The notes: generated by a model from the letters alone, not told the origin. A stretch of 64,000 nt of DNA from Brevirhabdus pacifica (GCF_002797755.1 NZ_PGFI01000014.1:186001-250000), one strand, 5' to 3'; numbered from the stretch's first letter, positions 1 through 9,155 are shown. Program-made: numbers and translations.

Positions 1-163
1 CGATCCGACCTGGCGCGGCACGGATCACACCCGTGAACGGGTTCCGGTGGTTGCATCGGCCGACCGGAGCGGGCAGATCGGCCTGCACGGCTTCGTCGAT
101 GTGGCCGCGACGGTGGCGGCCCATCTGGGTCTGTCGCAAACCGGACCCGGAAAGGCATTCTGA
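1..163 (+). CDS. deoB: Phosphopentomutase, C-terminal fragment
   Basis: The reading frame enters from outside the window and stops at TGA 161-163. The visible 53 residues begin DPTWRGTDHTRE and contain GLHGFVDV. This is the conserved end of phosphopentomutase, where the metal-binding Asp and His of the alkaline-phosphatase-like core lie. The enzyme interconverts (deoxy)ribose 1-phosphate and 5-phosphate, so it moves the sugar of salvaged nucleosides into central metabolism. The stop codon overlaps the next start by one base (TGATG), which points to translational coupling with the adenosine deaminase gene in a nucleoside salvage operon. Only the 3' end is present, so nothing can be said about the start or promoter. 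Confidence 0.88.
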   Translation, partial: DPTWRGTDHTRERVPVVASADRSGQIGLHGFVDVAATVAAHLGLSQTGPGKAF

Positions 164-1152
164 TGAGCATCCGTTCCCTGCCCAAGGCCGAGCTTCACCT
201 GCACCTCGAAGGTGCGGCGCCGCCGGCCTTCATCGCGGGCCTCGCCCGCGAGAAGAACATCGACATCGGGGGCATCTTCGACGCGCAGGGGCGCTATGCC
301 TACCGCAACTTCGTCGATTTCCTGCGCGTCTACGAGGCCGCCTGCACGACCCTGACCAGCCCGCGCGACTTCTACCGCCTGACCCGCGCCGTGCTGGAGG
401 AAAGCGCGGCCCATGGTGTGATCTACTCGGAATGTTTCCTGTCGCCCGACTTCTGCGGTGGCGGCGACCTGGCGGCATGGCGCGAATACCTGGCCGCGAT
501 CCGCGAGGCCGCCGAGGAGGCCCGCGCCAACGACGGCATCGTGCTGCGCGGTGTCGTCACCTGCATCCGCCATTTCGGACCCGAACAGTCCCGCCGCATC
601 GCCCATTGCGCTGCCGAGACCGCGGGCGACTGGCTGACCGGCTTCGGCATGGGCGGCGACGAGGGGCAGTACAGCGCGTCCGATTTCACCTGGGCCTTCG
701 ACGCGGCCCGCGAGGCCGGGCTGCGCCTGACCTCGCACGCGGGCGAATGGGGCGGGCCCGAAAGCGTCCGCGAGACGCTGGACCACCTGCGGGTGGAGCG
801 GGTCGGCCACGGCGTGCGCGCCCACGAGGACCCGGACCTGCTGCACCGCATCGCCGACGAGGGGGTCATGCTAGAGGTCTGTCCCGGCTCGAACGTGGCG
901 CTGGGGCTGTATCCCGACCTGGCCCATCACCCCATCGACCGGCTGCGCGAGGCCGGGGTCGCGGTATCGGTCTCAACCGATGATCCGCCCTTCTTCCACA
1001 CCGACATGACCGCCGAGTACGAGGGGCTGTGCCGCCACCGGGGATGGAGTGAGGATGACATCGCCGCCACCACCCGCGCAGCGCTCGACGCGGCGTTCTG
1101 CCCCGACGACATCCGCCAGAGCCTGATCCGCAAGCTGGAGCCCGAGACATGA
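163..1152 (+). CDS. add: Adenosine deaminase
   Basis: This 329-residue cytosolic zinc hydrolase converts adenosine (and deoxyadenosine) to inosine and ammonia. The zinc ligands are visible: the HxH pair H12/H14 in ELHLHLEG, H192 in SHAGEW, and D273 in STDDPP. E195 of the HAGE motif is the expected catalytic acid. VCPGSNVAL and the length also match the bacterial family. The ATG overlaps the deoB stop by one base, and the stop overlaps the upp start (ATGA at 1149-1152). It is therefore the middle gene of a deoB-add-upp purine/pyrimidine salvage operon. An adenine deaminase of the same superfamily is the main alternative, but deoB and upp as neighbours favour a nucleoside substrate. Confidence 0.88.
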   Translation: MSIRSLPKAELHLHLEGAAPPAFIAGLAREKNIDIGGIFDAQGRYAYRNFVDFLRVYEAACTTLTSPRDFYRLTRAVLEESAAHGVIYSECFLSPDFCGGGDLAAWREYLAAIREAAEEARANDGIVLRGVVTCIRHFGPEQSRRIAHCAAETAGDWLTGFGMGGDEGQYSASDFTWAFDAAREAGLRLTSHAGEWGGPESVRETLDHLRVERVGHGVRAHEDPDLLHRIADEGVMLEVCPGSNVALGLYPDLAHHPIDRLREAGVAVSVSTDDPPFFHTDMTAEYEGLCRHRGWSEDDIAATTRAALDAAFCPDDIRQSLIRKLEPET

Positions 1153-1847
1153 GTGACACGCCCCCCAAGCCGACCAACGAAAAAGCCGCGCGCCCCTCGC
1201 AAAGCGGGCACCCGGACCATCCCAACCTGACCATCGCCGACCACCCGCTGGTGCAGCACAAGCTGACCCTGATGCGCGAGGTCGGCACGCCGACGGCCGT
1301 GTTCCGCCAGCTTCTGCGCGAGATCTCCCAGCTTCTGGCCTATGAGGTGACGCGCGATCTTGCGATGACCACGCGTCCCATCCAGACCCCGGTGTCGCCC
1401 ATGGAGGCGCCGGTCCTTGACGGGCGCAAGCTGGCGCTGGTGTCGATCCTGCGGGCGGGCAACGGCCTTCTGGACGGCATGCTCGAGCTGATCCCGTCGG
1501 CGCGGGTCGGCTTTGTCGGGCTTTACCGGGATGAGGCGACGCTGCTGCCGGTACAGTATTACTTCAAGGTTCCGGCCGACATCTCCGACCGGCTGGTGAT
1601 CGTCGTCGACCCGATGCTGGCGACGGGCAATTCCTCGGCCGCGGCGATCGACATGCTCAAGCAGGCGGGCGCGACCCAGATCCGCTTTCTCTGTCTCGTA
1701 GCCGCCCCCGAGGGGGTCGCGAAAATGGCGGAAATCCACCCTGACGTTCCGGTGATTACGGCCTCTCTCGATAGCCATCTCAACGAACAGGGCTATATTG
1801 TTCCGGGACTAGGGGATGCGGGCGATCGGATGTTTGGCACAAAATAA
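1149..1847 (+). CDS. upp: Uracil phosphoribosyltransferase
   Basis: The enzyme makes UMP from uracil and PRPP in pyrimidine salvage. The PRPP-binding loop [12 protein letters not shown] lies near residues 153-165, and the N-terminal [13 protein letters not shown] block is typical of Upp. At 232 residues it is about 24 longer than the usual 208-residue enzyme. The extra part is a Pro/Lys-rich N-terminal tail starting at the ATG that overlaps the add stop by four bases. That overlap supports this start, although an internal start nearer the conserved block cannot be excluded. It is the last gene of the deoB-add-upp set. The 68 bases that follow are AT-rich and lead into the next gene. Confidence 0.9.
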   Translation: MSDTPPKPTNEKAARPSQSGHPDHPNLTIADHPLVQHKLTLMREVGTPTAVFRQLLREISQLLAYEVTRDLAMTTRPIQTPVSPMEAPVLDGRKLALVSILRAGNGLLDGMLELIPSARVGFVGLYRDEATLLPVQYYFKVPADISDRLVIVVDPMLATGNSSAAAIDMLKQAGATQIRFLCLVAAPEGVAKMAEIHPDVPVITASLDSHLNEQGYIVPGLGDAGDRMFGTK

Positions 1848-1915
1848 GCCAAGTTTTTAGTTTACTCCGCGCCAACAATCCCGCATGATTCGCACCATCT
1901 GACGGGGGTCGAGCA

Positions 1916-3220
1916 ATGAGAAATTACCGTGTGGCCGCCATGGTCGCCGCGCTGGCACTGGCCGGCATGACCGCAGGGGCCGCCACGGCGCAGGCCCAGA
2001 CGCTCAGGAACTCTTCCGGGCCGGCCGAGCGCCCGCCCGCCAGTTACACCGGCAAGCAGTTCGTCGACAGCAAGGGGTGCATCTACGTGCGCGCCGGCTT
2101 CGGCGGCAACACCACATGGGTTCCCCGCGTGGACCGCAGCCGCAAGGTTGTCTGCGGCGCCCGTCCAACCGCGATTGTCGGGGCCGAGAAGGTGGATCCG
2201 CCCGCCACCACCGTCAATCCCACCGTGACCGAACCGCCCCGCGCGGTCGTGCTGAAGCCGGCGCCCGTCGTCGTGCCCAAGCCCGTCGTCCGGCAGGTCG
2301 TGCGCAAGCCCGTCGCGGTCGCCAAGCCCAAGCCCAAATCCGCGCCCAAGCCCGCCCGCACCGTGGCCAAGCCCCGCGTCACCGCGCGCCCGGCCTGCGA
2401 CTACGGCCCGGCCTCCAGCGCCTATGTCAACAGCGGCACCCGCTACCCGGTGCGCTGCGGCCCGCAGGCCCAGCATCCGGCCGACGCGGTGCGTGCCCCC
2501 GTCAACCGGGGCCTCAACGACAACACCGGCATCGCCGTGAAGCCGCGCCTGAACGTGCGCGGCTCCAGCAAGGGGGCGGTCCCCGTCACCCGCTCGGCGA
2601 TCACCAACGACGTGGTCATCGCCCCGCCGCGCCCCGTCACCATTCCCCGGGGCTACAAGCGCACATGGGACGACGGCCGGCTCAACCCCAAGCGCGGCAT
2701 CGGCAAGCTGTCGGGTGAACTGGCCAGCAGCCTGATCTGGACCCGCACCGTTCCGCGCCGCCTGATCGACGCCACCACCGGCGAGGACGTGACCGTCCGC
2801 TACGGCTTCCTGCGCTATCCCTATGTCAGCTACGCCCAGCAGAAGCGGGCGCTTCTGGCCGAGGGCGCCCCGATCCACGAGATCGACGTGCAGACCCGCG
2901 CAGCCCCCAGAGTTACGACCCGCACCATCACACCGTCCGCTCGCGCGCGGACAACGAGGACCCCGTCCGAGACCGCCCGCACAACAAAGAATGCGGCGAA
3001 GTCAGGCCAAGCCGCACGGCTGGTCTCGGTCGGGGTCTATTCGGATCAGGCGACCATCGACCGCGCCGTCGCCCGGCTTCGCAGCATCGGGCTGACGCCC
3101 CGGCTGGGCCGGACCTCGGGCGGGACGATCGTCGCGGCTGGCCCCTATGCCCCGGACGATGCCGCCCGGGTGCTGGAACAGGCGCGTCGCGCCGGCTTTC
3201 CGGCGGCCAGTCTCAGATAA
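1916..3220 (+). CDS. Secreted SPOR-domain protein
   Basis: The 434-residue protein starts with a typical Sec signal peptide: Arg at residue 2, a hydrophobic Ala/Leu stretch, and an AxA-type site around residue 27. A long basic, Pro/Lys/Ala/Val-rich segment (about 100-160) has repeated Lys-Pro units, as in flexible periplasmic linkers. A conserved-looking middle region with paired Cys residues follows. The last 70 residues form a SPOR domain (LVSVGVYSDQATIDRAVARL and a closing Gly-Pro-Tyr strand). SPOR domains bind denuded peptidoglycan at division sites, so a periplasmic role in septal wall binding is likely. It is monocistronic, with an AT-rich upstream region and a downstream hairpin terminator. 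The middle region is not recognised. Confidence 0.75.
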   Translation: MRNYRVAAMVAALALAGMTAGAATAQAQTLRNSSGPAERPPASYTGKQFVDSKGCIYVRAGFGGNTTWVPRVDRSRKVVCGARPTAIVGAEKVDPPATTVNPTVTEPPRAVVLKPAPVVVPKPVVRQVVRKPVAVAKPKPKSAPKPARTVAKPRVTARPACDYGPASSAYVNSGTRYPVRCGPQAQHPADAVRAPVNRGLNDNTGIAVKPRLNVRGSSKGAVPVTRSAITNDVVIAPPRPVTIPRGYKRTWDDGRLNPKRGIGKLSGELASSLIWTRTVPRRLIDATTGEDVTVRYGFLRYPYVSYAQQKRALLAEGAPIHEIDVQTRAAPRVTTRTITPSARARTTRTPSETARTTKNAAKSGQAARLVSVGVYSDQATIDRAVARLRSIGLTPRLGRTSGGTIVAAGPYAPDDAARVLEQARRAGFPAASLR

Positions 3221-3252
3221 ACCCAAGCATAACAGGCAAGGTGCAGCGACTT

Positions 3253-3281
3253 GGGGCGGGAGCAATCCCGCCCCCTTGTCG
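3253..3281 (+). terminator. Rho-independent terminator after the SPOR gene
   Basis: An 8-bp perfect stem GGGGCGGG/CCCGCCCC with a 6-base loop is followed by a T-containing tail (CTTGTCGTTCT). It lies 32 bases past the SPOR gene stop and would end that transcript before the convergent gene on the other strand. Confidence 0.65.
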
Positions 3282-3344
3282 TTCTGGAGGGGCGGTATGT
3301 GGCACTGCGCTGGACGCCCACGGGTGGCTGCGGCGGTTGCGCCC

Positions 3345-4358
3345 TCAGCTGCAAATGCCTTGCAGCCGGATCCAGTCGGCATCGCTCATCAGCGGCTCTG
3401 CCAGGCGGTCGCGGAAGGGATCGCCCTCGATCAGGGGCAGGGTGGTGGTGCCGGTTTCGTCCTGCGCCAGGGCGTAGGGGGTGGCCGGCACGCCCGTCGC
3501 CTCGAACGTGGCCAGCAGCCGTTCGTCCGACAGGGGCGCGGGGCGCGAGGCAAGCAGCGTCTCGGCATAGCTTTCAAGGGTGGCGTCGCTGACCTCGCCC
3601 GTGGTCAGCAGGCGCAGGGTCGGCCAGGCGCCTACCTCCTGCAGCAGCCGGTCCAGCGGATCGCGGTCGCGGGCGCGCAGCCCTTCGGCCAGGGCGTGGC
3701 CGGCCAGGACCTCGGGGCCGTCGTGATCCTCGACCACGTAACGGTTCAGCACGATCAGCCCGCCGGGCAGGTGCTGGGGCGTGCGCAGGTCGCCGCTGAG
3801 GATGATGATCCGGCCCCGGTCCAGCCCGGTCAGCCGGTCGCGCATCGCGGCCAGCACGGGTTGTGTCCCCGGTGAACGGCATTCCGAACCCGCCAGCGCC
3901 TCGACCTTGCGCAGCAGCGTCTCGCCGATGGCGGCGCGGGTGACCTCCGGGACCACGCGCACCGTGTGCTGGCGCAGGATGCCGGGAAGAAGGAAGACCG
4001 AGAAGATCAGCACCGCCGCCGTGATCGCGACAAAGCTCAGCAGCCGCACGCGCCCGGGCTGCGGTCGTTGCCGGCGCACGGCGCGGCGCACCTGCTCGAT
4101 GGCGTCGATGATCAGCTCCTCGTCCAGCTCCAGCAACTCGCCGGCCTCCTGGTCGGGGCTGAAGAGGGCAGGGCGCTCGCCGGGGTTGAGGCGGTTGACG
4201 GCGGCCAGCGACCAATGGGCCAGCGCCGTGTCGTTGAGATCCGAGATCACAAGGGAGGCGTTGCCGATGGACACGGCCACATCCCGCCGCTGCGCGCGCC
4301 GGTCGCGGCGCCACGTGCCCAGGCATTCAAGTTTCTCGTAGGCATCCAAGGCCGTCAT
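3345..4358 (-). CDS. Single-pass membrane protein with degenerate M48-like domain
   Basis: A 337-residue protein; I do not recognise a named family. It has an N-terminal cytosolic part of about 104 residues, one membrane segment near 105-126, and a C-terminal extracytoplasmic region. Residues 197-226 (LPGG, then VLNRYVVED, then AGHALAEG) resemble the LPGG...NRG...AHELGH core of M48 metallopeptidases. Where the zinc motif HExxH should stand it reads HALAE, so the catalytic Glu and second His are missing. It may be a pseudo-peptidase with a regulatory or binding role. The start at 4358 was chosen over an ATG 63 bases upstream because a GAG-type ribosome site precedes it and the extra residues look non-native. 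It is convergent with the SPOR gene. Confidence 0.5.
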   Translation of the reverse strand: MTALDAYEKLECLGTWRRDRRAQRRDVAVSIGNASLVISDLNDTALAHWSLAAVNRLNPGERPALFSPDQEAGELLELDEELIIDAIEQVRRAVRRQRPQPGRVRLLSFVAITAAVLIFSVFLLPGILRQHTVRVVPEVTRAAIGETLLRKVEALAGSECRSPGTQPVLAAMRDRLTGLDRGRIIILSGDLRTPQHLPGGLIVLNRYVVEDHDGPEVLAGHALAEGLRARDRDPLDRLLQEVGAWPTLRLLTTGEVSDATLESYAETLLASRPAPLSDERLLATFEATGVPATPYALAQDETGTTTLPLIEGDPFRDRLAEPLMSDADWIRLQGICS

Positions 4359-4521
4359 GCGGCGCACTGCTCTCGTTCGTTCATTGGCGGCAACTATAAC
4401 CCCGGCGACGTCGGGCGACAACGACGCGTCGGCGCCGCACAGGGCGCTTTCGCGTGAATTCTCGGGCGGGCCCGGACCAAGCCCGGACCAGGCCCGGGGC
4501 CGGGGGCAGGAGGGGGCGTGA

Positions 4522-6144
4522 TCAGCCGCCGGTCATCTTGCGAAGCTCGAACTTCTGGATCTTTCCGGTCGAGGTCTTGGGCAACTCGGTGAAGATGACC
4601 TTCTTGGGCACCTTGAACCCGGCCAGCCGGCCCTTCACGAAGGCGATGATGCCGTCGGCGTCGCCCTCGCGGCCCGGCTTCAACTCGACAAAGGCGCAAG
4701 GCACCTCGCCCCATTTCTCGTGGGCCATGGCCACCACCGCACAGAGCAGCACGTCTGGATGGTGCATCAGCGCGCTTTCCACCTCGACCGACGAGATGTT
4801 CTCGCCGCCCGAGATGATGATGTCCTTGGCCCGATCGGCGATCTGGATGTGCCCGTCGGGATGCAGCACCGCCAGGTCGCCCGAGTGGAACCAGCCGTCG
4901 GCCAGGGCCTCGCGCGTGGCCTCGGGGTTCTTGAGATAGCCTTTCATGATGGCGTTGCCGCGCATCGCGATCTCTCCTTGGGTCTTGCCGTCGCGGGGCA
5001 CCTCGTTGCCCTCGGCGTCCAGCACCGTGATCTCCTCCATCATCGGCATCAGCACCCCCTGGCGGGCGGCGCGGGCGCTGCGCTCCTCCTCGGGCAGGTC
5101 GTTCCATTCTGCGTTCCACAGGCACTCGGTCACGTGGCCGTAGCTTTCGGTCAGCCCGTAGACATGGGTGACGTTGAAGCCCAGCCGCCCGATTGCCGAT
5201 AGGGTGGCGGCGGGGGGCGGGGCGCCTGCGGTGAAAACCTCGACCGCGTGGGGCAGGGGGCGGCGCTCGTCCTCGGTCGCGTTGACCAGCATGTTCAGCA
5301 CGATGGGCGCACCGCCGAAATGGGTGACCCCCTCGTCGGCGATGGCGTCATGGATGGCGCGGGCCGTCACGTCGCGGCAGCAGACCAGCGTGCCGCCCAA
5401 CAGCGGAATCATCCAGGTGTGGTTCCAGCCGTTGCAGTGGAACAGCGGCACGATGGTCAGGTAGACCGGGTAGAGTGTCATGCGCCAGCTGGGCACCGTG
5501 CCCATGGTCATCAGATAGGCGCCCCGGTGGTGGTAGACCACACCCTTGGGCCGCCCCGTGGTCCCCGAGGTGTAGTTGAGCGCAAGGCTTTCCCACTCGT
5601 CCCCCGGCAGGATCCAGTCAAAGGCGGGGTCGCCCCCCTCAAGGAACGCCTCATAGGTCTCGTGCCGGCCCGAGGCGGGCCAGCCGGCATCCTCGTCCGG
5701 CACTTCGACCAGGCGGGGGGCGGGGCCGGACATGCGGGTGATCGCGGCCTCGGCCAGGGACAGGAACTGACTGTCGACCAGCAAGACGCGGGCGCCGCCG
5801 TGATCCAGGATGTAGGCGACGGTGTCATCCTCAAGCCGGGTGTTGATGGTGTTGAGGACGGCGCCGCTGGCGGGAACGCCGAAATGGGCCTCGGCCTGGG
5901 GCGGCACATTGGGCATCAGGGTGGCGACCACGTCGCCGGGGGCGACACCCGCGCGGTTCAGCGCCGAGGCCAGGCGGCTCGCCCGGGCGTGGTAGTCCCT
6001 GTAGCTGAGGCGTGTTTTGCCGTAGGCCACGGCCAGCCTGTCGGGGAATACCCGCGCGGCGCGCGCCAGGTGCGACAGGGGCGTCAGGGGCACGTGGTTG
6101 GCGCGGCATTTCTCCAGTCCCGTCTCGTCCGCCATCCAGCCCAT
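4522..6144 (-). CDS. Acyl-CoA synthetase (AMP-forming)
   Basis: A 540-residue adenylate-forming ligase that activates a carboxylic acid to its CoA thioester through an acyl-AMP. The ATP-binding P-loop YTSGTTGRPKG, the hinge motif DRAKDIIISGGENIS and the C-terminal catalytic Lys in PKTSTGKIQK are all present. The family covers medium- or long-chain fatty acids and related acids such as methylmercaptopropionate, so the substrate is not fixed by sequence. The open frame extends 85 codons upstream. The ATG at 6144 is preferred because GGAGGACAAG precedes it directly and family similarity begins there. It stands alone but lies a few kilobases from a beta-oxidation block, which would take its product. 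Confidence 0.82.
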   Translation of the reverse strand: MGWMADETGLEKCRANHVPLTPLSHLARAARVFPDRLAVAYGKTRLSYRDYHARASRLASALNRAGVAPGDVVATLMPNVPPQAEAHFGVPASGAVLNTINTRLEDDTVAYILDHGGARVLLVDSQFLSLAEAAITRMSGPAPRLVEVPDEDAGWPASGRHETYEAFLEGGDPAFDWILPGDEWESLALNYTSGTTGRPKGVVYHHRGAYLMTMGTVPSWRMTLYPVYLTIVPLFHCNGWNHTWMIPLLGGTLVCCRDVTARAIHDAIADEGVTHFGGAPIVLNMLVNATEDERRPLPHAVEVFTAGAPPPAATLSAIGRLGFNVTHVYGLTESYGHVTECLWNAEWNDLPEEERSARAARQGVLMPMMEEITVLDAEGNEVPRDGKTQGEIAMRGNAIMKGYLKNPEATREALADGWFHSGDLAVLHPDGHIQIADRAKDIIISGGENISSVEVESALMHHPDVLLCAVVAMAHEKWGEVPCAFVELKPGREGDADGIIAFVKGRLAGFKVPKKVIFTELPKTSTGKIQKFELRKMTGG

Positions 6145-6589
6145 CTTGTCCTCCGCCAGTTCCAGGGTGCGCGGGTCAGTATTGGGCACGAGGCCCGGAG
6201 GTTGCAACTGTCTTCGCCCACTCGCGCACCTGTTCTGAGAGGCCGAAAGCGCCGAGCTGTGGAGTGGAAATGGCGCCCGGTTCCGCCCCGAACCTTCCCG
6301 CGCGGGAGGCATTTTTTCCTGTCTATACAGGCGTTTTCGGGAACCATCGCCATAAGGTGATTGTTCGGTATGCAATCCATGAAGGGTGTCATGTAACAAG
6401 TTGCGGCGGCGCTCTGCGCCCCCTTGGTCGCGCCACGTTGCGATCTACCCAGGGCAGGAAATGCCCACCGTCATCCTTCGTGACATCCCGGCCGGGCGGC
6501 TGCCCGGCCTTTTGAAAAACTTCAAGCTCCCTGCCGGTGCAGTGAGCGGGCGAAACCGGAAGCCACTGCACGATAAAGGAGAACGTCCC
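6145..6589 (+). other. Intergenic region between divergent genes
   Basis: 445 bases with no convincing gene. An AT-rich part near 6310-6400 probably holds the promoters of the two divergent neighbours and contains a CCTGT-N4-ACAGG inverted repeat at 6318-6331. From about 6400 the sequence is GC-rich again and ends in a terminator-like hairpin at 6490-6513. A short open frame (ATG at 6461) runs into the downstream gene in phase but lacks family support. Confidence 0.5.
6490..6513 (+). terminator. Terminator-like hairpin in the leader of the DUF305 gene
   Basis: A perfect 8-bp stem GGCCGGGC/GCCCGGCC with a 4-base loop is followed directly by TTTT. It lies 76 bases before the next start codon and downstream of no annotated plus-strand gene. 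It would end a short leader transcript, so it is either an attenuator or the 3' end of a small RNA begun in the AT-rich region upstream. Confidence 0.6.
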
Positions 6590-7489
6590 ATGTCCTACTG
6601 GCGCTTTTTTGCGATGATCGCGACCTCGACCGTCGTGATGTTCGGTCTGATGTATCTCAACACCTACGCGCTGGAGCATCTCTTCTTCAGCGAGACCCGC
6701 AGCTACATGGCGCTTCTGATGGGGGCGGTCATGGCGGTCATCATGCTCAGCTTCATGCTGTCCATGTACAAGAGCACGATGGCCAACATCGCCATCTATG
6801 CCGGTTCGATCCTGGTCTTCGCCGTCAGCCTGTGGCTGGTCCGCAGCCAGACGACCGTCGGCGACGAAAGCTTCATGCGCGCCATGATCCCGCACCACTC
6901 GATCGCGATCATGGTGTCCGAGCGCGCCCAGATCTCTGACCCCCGCGTGCGCAAGCTGGCCGACGAGATCATCACCGCGCAGCGCAAGGAAATCGCCGAG
7001 ATGCGCTTCCTGATCGAGGATATCGAGAAGAACGGTGACGCCAAGGACCCCGAGCTTGGCAAGGACAAGAGCCCGACCGAGACCGGGACGGTCGAGAAGG
7101 CCATGGCCTCGGCCGAGCTGGCCAAGGTCGACGCCGAAGAGATGAAGCCTGAAGAGGTCACCACCGCCCTTGGGGCCGAGCCTGCCTGCGAGTTCCGCCG
7201 CACCAAGAACGGCAACCCCGTTCTGGCCATGGACGGGCAGCAGGGCGCGATCAAGCTGTCGGGCACGCTGATCCAGCTGGACGCCGACAAGCAGGCCAGC
7301 CGCGAGAACCTGGCCCAGGGCACCCGCCTGACCGCCGAGGGGACCGAGATCACCGTCGCCCCGCTGGCCGATGGCGATTGGGTCGAGGAGACGACCGGCT
7401 TCGAGCGCGCCAATGCCGAGATGCTGTTCCACCTCGACCAGGGTCTGACCGTCGGCTATCGCGGCTTCCTTCTCTGCCGCGCGGCCTGA
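6590..7489 (+). CDS. Membrane-anchored DUF305 protein
   Basis: A 299-residue protein with three predicted membrane segments (about 5-27, 41-59, 66-86), then a DUF305 domain with the His pair H102/H103 in MIPHHSIAIMVSERA and helices rich in Glu, Arg and Lys (EIITAQRKEIAEMRF). DUF305 is a ferritin-like helical domain, often found in proteins linked to copper or other metals. The His/Met-containing helices would face the periplasm. Its C-terminal 120 residues are soluble and not recognised. The ATG at 6590 follows AAAGGAG, so this start was preferred to in-phase codons further upstream. The role is not known, and metal binding is an inference from the family. Confidence 0.65.
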   Translation: MSYWRFFAMIATSTVVMFGLMYLNTYALEHLFFSETRSYMALLMGAVMAVIMLSFMLSMYKSTMANIAIYAGSILVFAVSLWLVRSQTTVGDESFMRAMIPHHSIAIMVSERAQISDPRVRKLADEIITAQRKEIAEMRFLIEDIEKNGDAKDPELGKDKSPTETGTVEKAMASAELAKVDAEEMKPEEVTTALGAEPACEFRRTKNGNPVLAMDGQQGAIKLSGTLIQLDADKQASRENLAQGTRLTAEGTEITVAPLADGDWVEETTGFERANAEMLFHLDQGLTVGYRGFLLCRAA

Positions 7490-7520
7490 CGCCGGGATCC
7501 ACCCTGTAACGCCAAAGGCA

Positions 7521-7547
7521 CCCGCGGTCGATGACCGCGGGCGTTCT
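7521..7547 (+). terminator. Rho-independent terminator
   Basis: A 9-bp perfect stem CCCGCGGTC/GACCGCGGG with a 3-base loop, followed by CGTTCTT, sits 31 bases downstream of the DUF305 gene. Confidence 0.75.
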
Positions 7548-7613
7548 TGCATCAGGTCCGGCGCGTCGGGTGGGCCCGTGTTGTGCAGGCGAAGGCGGCG
7601 GGTATGGTGAGGG

Positions 7614-8261
7614 ATGATCATCTCGCCCGGGCTCCGCTATATCTTCGTTCACGTGCCCAAGACCGGGGGCACCTCGCTGGCGCTGGCGCTGGAAGCGCGG
7701 GCGATGGCCGACGACATTCTGATCGGCGACACGCCCAAGGCCCGCCGCCGCAGGCACCGCCTGCGCGGGGCGGTCAGCAACGGACGGATCTGGAAACACT
7801 CCACCCTGGCCGACATCGATCCCTGGATCAGCGCCGCCCAGATCGCCGAGTCCCGCGTCTTCACCATTGTCCGAAACCCATACGAGCGGGTGCTCAGCTA
7901 TTACCACTGGGCGCGGGCGCAAAGCTTCGACCACCCGGTGGTGCGCCTGGCCCGCGAGGTGGATTTCGCGACCTTCCTGCATGACCGCCAGGTCGGCGAC
8001 AGTTTCCGCAACGCGCCTTTCGCAAGCTACGTCACCGATGCACGGGGGGTGGAACGTTGTGACCTATACCTGCGGCTGGAACGAATCGACACAGACTTGT
8101 CCAAGCTTGAAAATCTGCTGGATCTGCGCCTGGCGCCGCTGCCTGTCGCAAACCGTTCGGACCGGCCCGCCGATCACCGCGCGGCTTACGGTCCGGCCGA
8201 GCGGCGGCGCCTTGAGGAGATCTGCAAACATGACCTCGAAAACTTCGACTACGACTTTTAG
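7614..8261 (+). CDS. Sulfotransferase family protein
   Basis: 215 residues. The N-terminal VPKTGGTS matches the 5'-phosphosulfate loop of PAPS-dependent sulfotransferases, and RNPYERVLSYYHW matches the 3'-phosphate motif of the sulfotransferase-2 (carbohydrate) type. These enzymes move a sulfuryl group from PAPS to a sugar hydroxyl or other acceptor, and in bacteria they often act on surface glycans or secreted material. The acceptor cannot be told. The ATG follows GGTGAGGG at close spacing. It is followed by an AT-rich gap and then the Hint-domain gene on the same strand. No glycosyltransferase is nearby to suggest a glycan substrate. Confidence 0.75.
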   Translation: MIISPGLRYIFVHVPKTGGTSLALALEARAMADDILIGDTPKARRRRHRLRGAVSNGRIWKHSTLADIDPWISAAQIAESRVFTIVRNPYERVLSYYHWARAQSFDHPVVRLAREVDFATFLHDRQVGDSFRNAPFASYVTDARGVERCDLYLRLERIDTDLSKLENLLDLRLAPLPVANRSDRPADHRAAYGPAERRRLEEICKHDLENFDYDF

Positions 8262-8426
8262 ACTAGTCGCATTAATGCCTCAGCCCGCAACAGTTAGGCC
8301 TTGTACCGTTGATATTCTCAAAATTGTAAACAATGTCCTCAATTCGCCCGGGTTGTGTCACACGGACTCCCTCAGGAAGATGTGTGCTGAAATTTCGCTG
8401 GGGGGCGATCAAGGTGATAAGAACGA
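8262..8426 (+). promoter_or_regulatory. AT-rich promoter region upstream of the Hint gene
   Basis: 165 bases, much lower in GC than the surroundings. It contains a palindrome ATTGT-AA-ACAAT at 8323-8334 and TTGTACC/TTGATATT elements. It probably carries the promoter of the Hint-domain gene. No short gene was seen here. Confidence 0.35.
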
Positions 8427-9155
8427 ATGTTCGAGGATGTACCGCAGGCTGCCGACCGGGCTCACGAGGGCGACTACGCCCGATATGGCCATGAAGTCGT
8501 GACACCACCCACGCCACACGGGGCCGGCTTTGCCGCGTCAGTCAGGCTGGCTACCCCACAGGGGTGGCGCCCGGCCCATGCCCTGCGCGCCGGAGACGAG
8601 GTGATAACCCTCGACGGCGGCACCCAGACCGTGCGCGAGATTTTCCGCCAGCCGGTCTGGAGCAGCACCGATGCCTGTCCCGCGAACCTGTGGCCCTACG
8701 TGGTGCCGGCCGGGGCGCTGGGCAACACCGGGGCCCTGACCCTGATGCAAGGCCAGCATGTGCTGTTCGAGGAGGACGCCGCACTCGAGATGTTCGGCGT
8801 CTTCTCGGTGGGCGTGCCCGTGACCGAGCTTGAGGGATATTTCGGCATTACCCGCCTCGCCCCCGTCGGCCGGCTGGAACTGGTCTACCTGATCATGGAC
8901 CAGAACGAGGTGCTGATCGCCGAGGGCGGCGCCATGATCCTGTGCCCAGCGGGCAAGTCCCGCGCCTCGGGCGACCGCGCCGGCCGTTCGCTGCTGTCGG
9001 ACGAATGGTCCGATCAGCCGGAAAGCACGGGCGAGGGGATCGACTACCCGGTCCTCCAGCCCGCCCATTGCGAAAGCCTGCTGGACGAGCTGGTTGACCG
9101 GGGTGGCATCGGCGGCACCTACATGCCCGAGCCGGATTACGCCGCGCTGCGCTGA
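8427..9155 (+). CDS. Hint-domain protein
   Basis: A 242-residue protein carrying the Hint (hedgehog/intein) fold in the form abundant in Rhodobacterales. Residues near 36-66 read VRLATPQGWRPAHALRAGDE followed by VITLDGG. The middle part contains LTLMQGQHVLFEE and ALEMFG, then VYLIMDQNEVLIAEGG. In many relatives this domain is at the C-terminus of secreted calcium-binding or adhesin-like proteins. Here it is almost the whole protein, with a short N-terminus and no signal peptide. The nucleophile that would begin a self-cleaving Hint domain is not evident (the strand reads ASVRL), so autoprocessing is doubtful. The last 19 bases overlap the convergent FadJ-type gene. Confidence 0.6.
   Translation: MFEDVPQAADRAHEGDYARYGHEVVTPPTPHGAGFAASVRLATPQGWRPAHALRAGDEVITLDGGTQTVREIFRQPVWSSTDACPANLWPYVVPAGALGNTGALTLMQGQHVLFEEDAALEMFGVFSVGVPVTELEGYFGITRLAPVGRLELVYLIMDQNEVLIAEGGAMILCPAGKSRASGDRAGRSLLSDEWSDQPESTGEGIDYPVLQPAHCESLLDELVDRGGIGGTYMPEPDYAALR

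Noticed and set aside
6386-6589. N-terminal extension of the DUF305 protein, including an ATG at 6461
   Set aside because: It would translate through the terminator hairpin, lacks family support, and the ATG at 6590 has a good AAAGGAG site.
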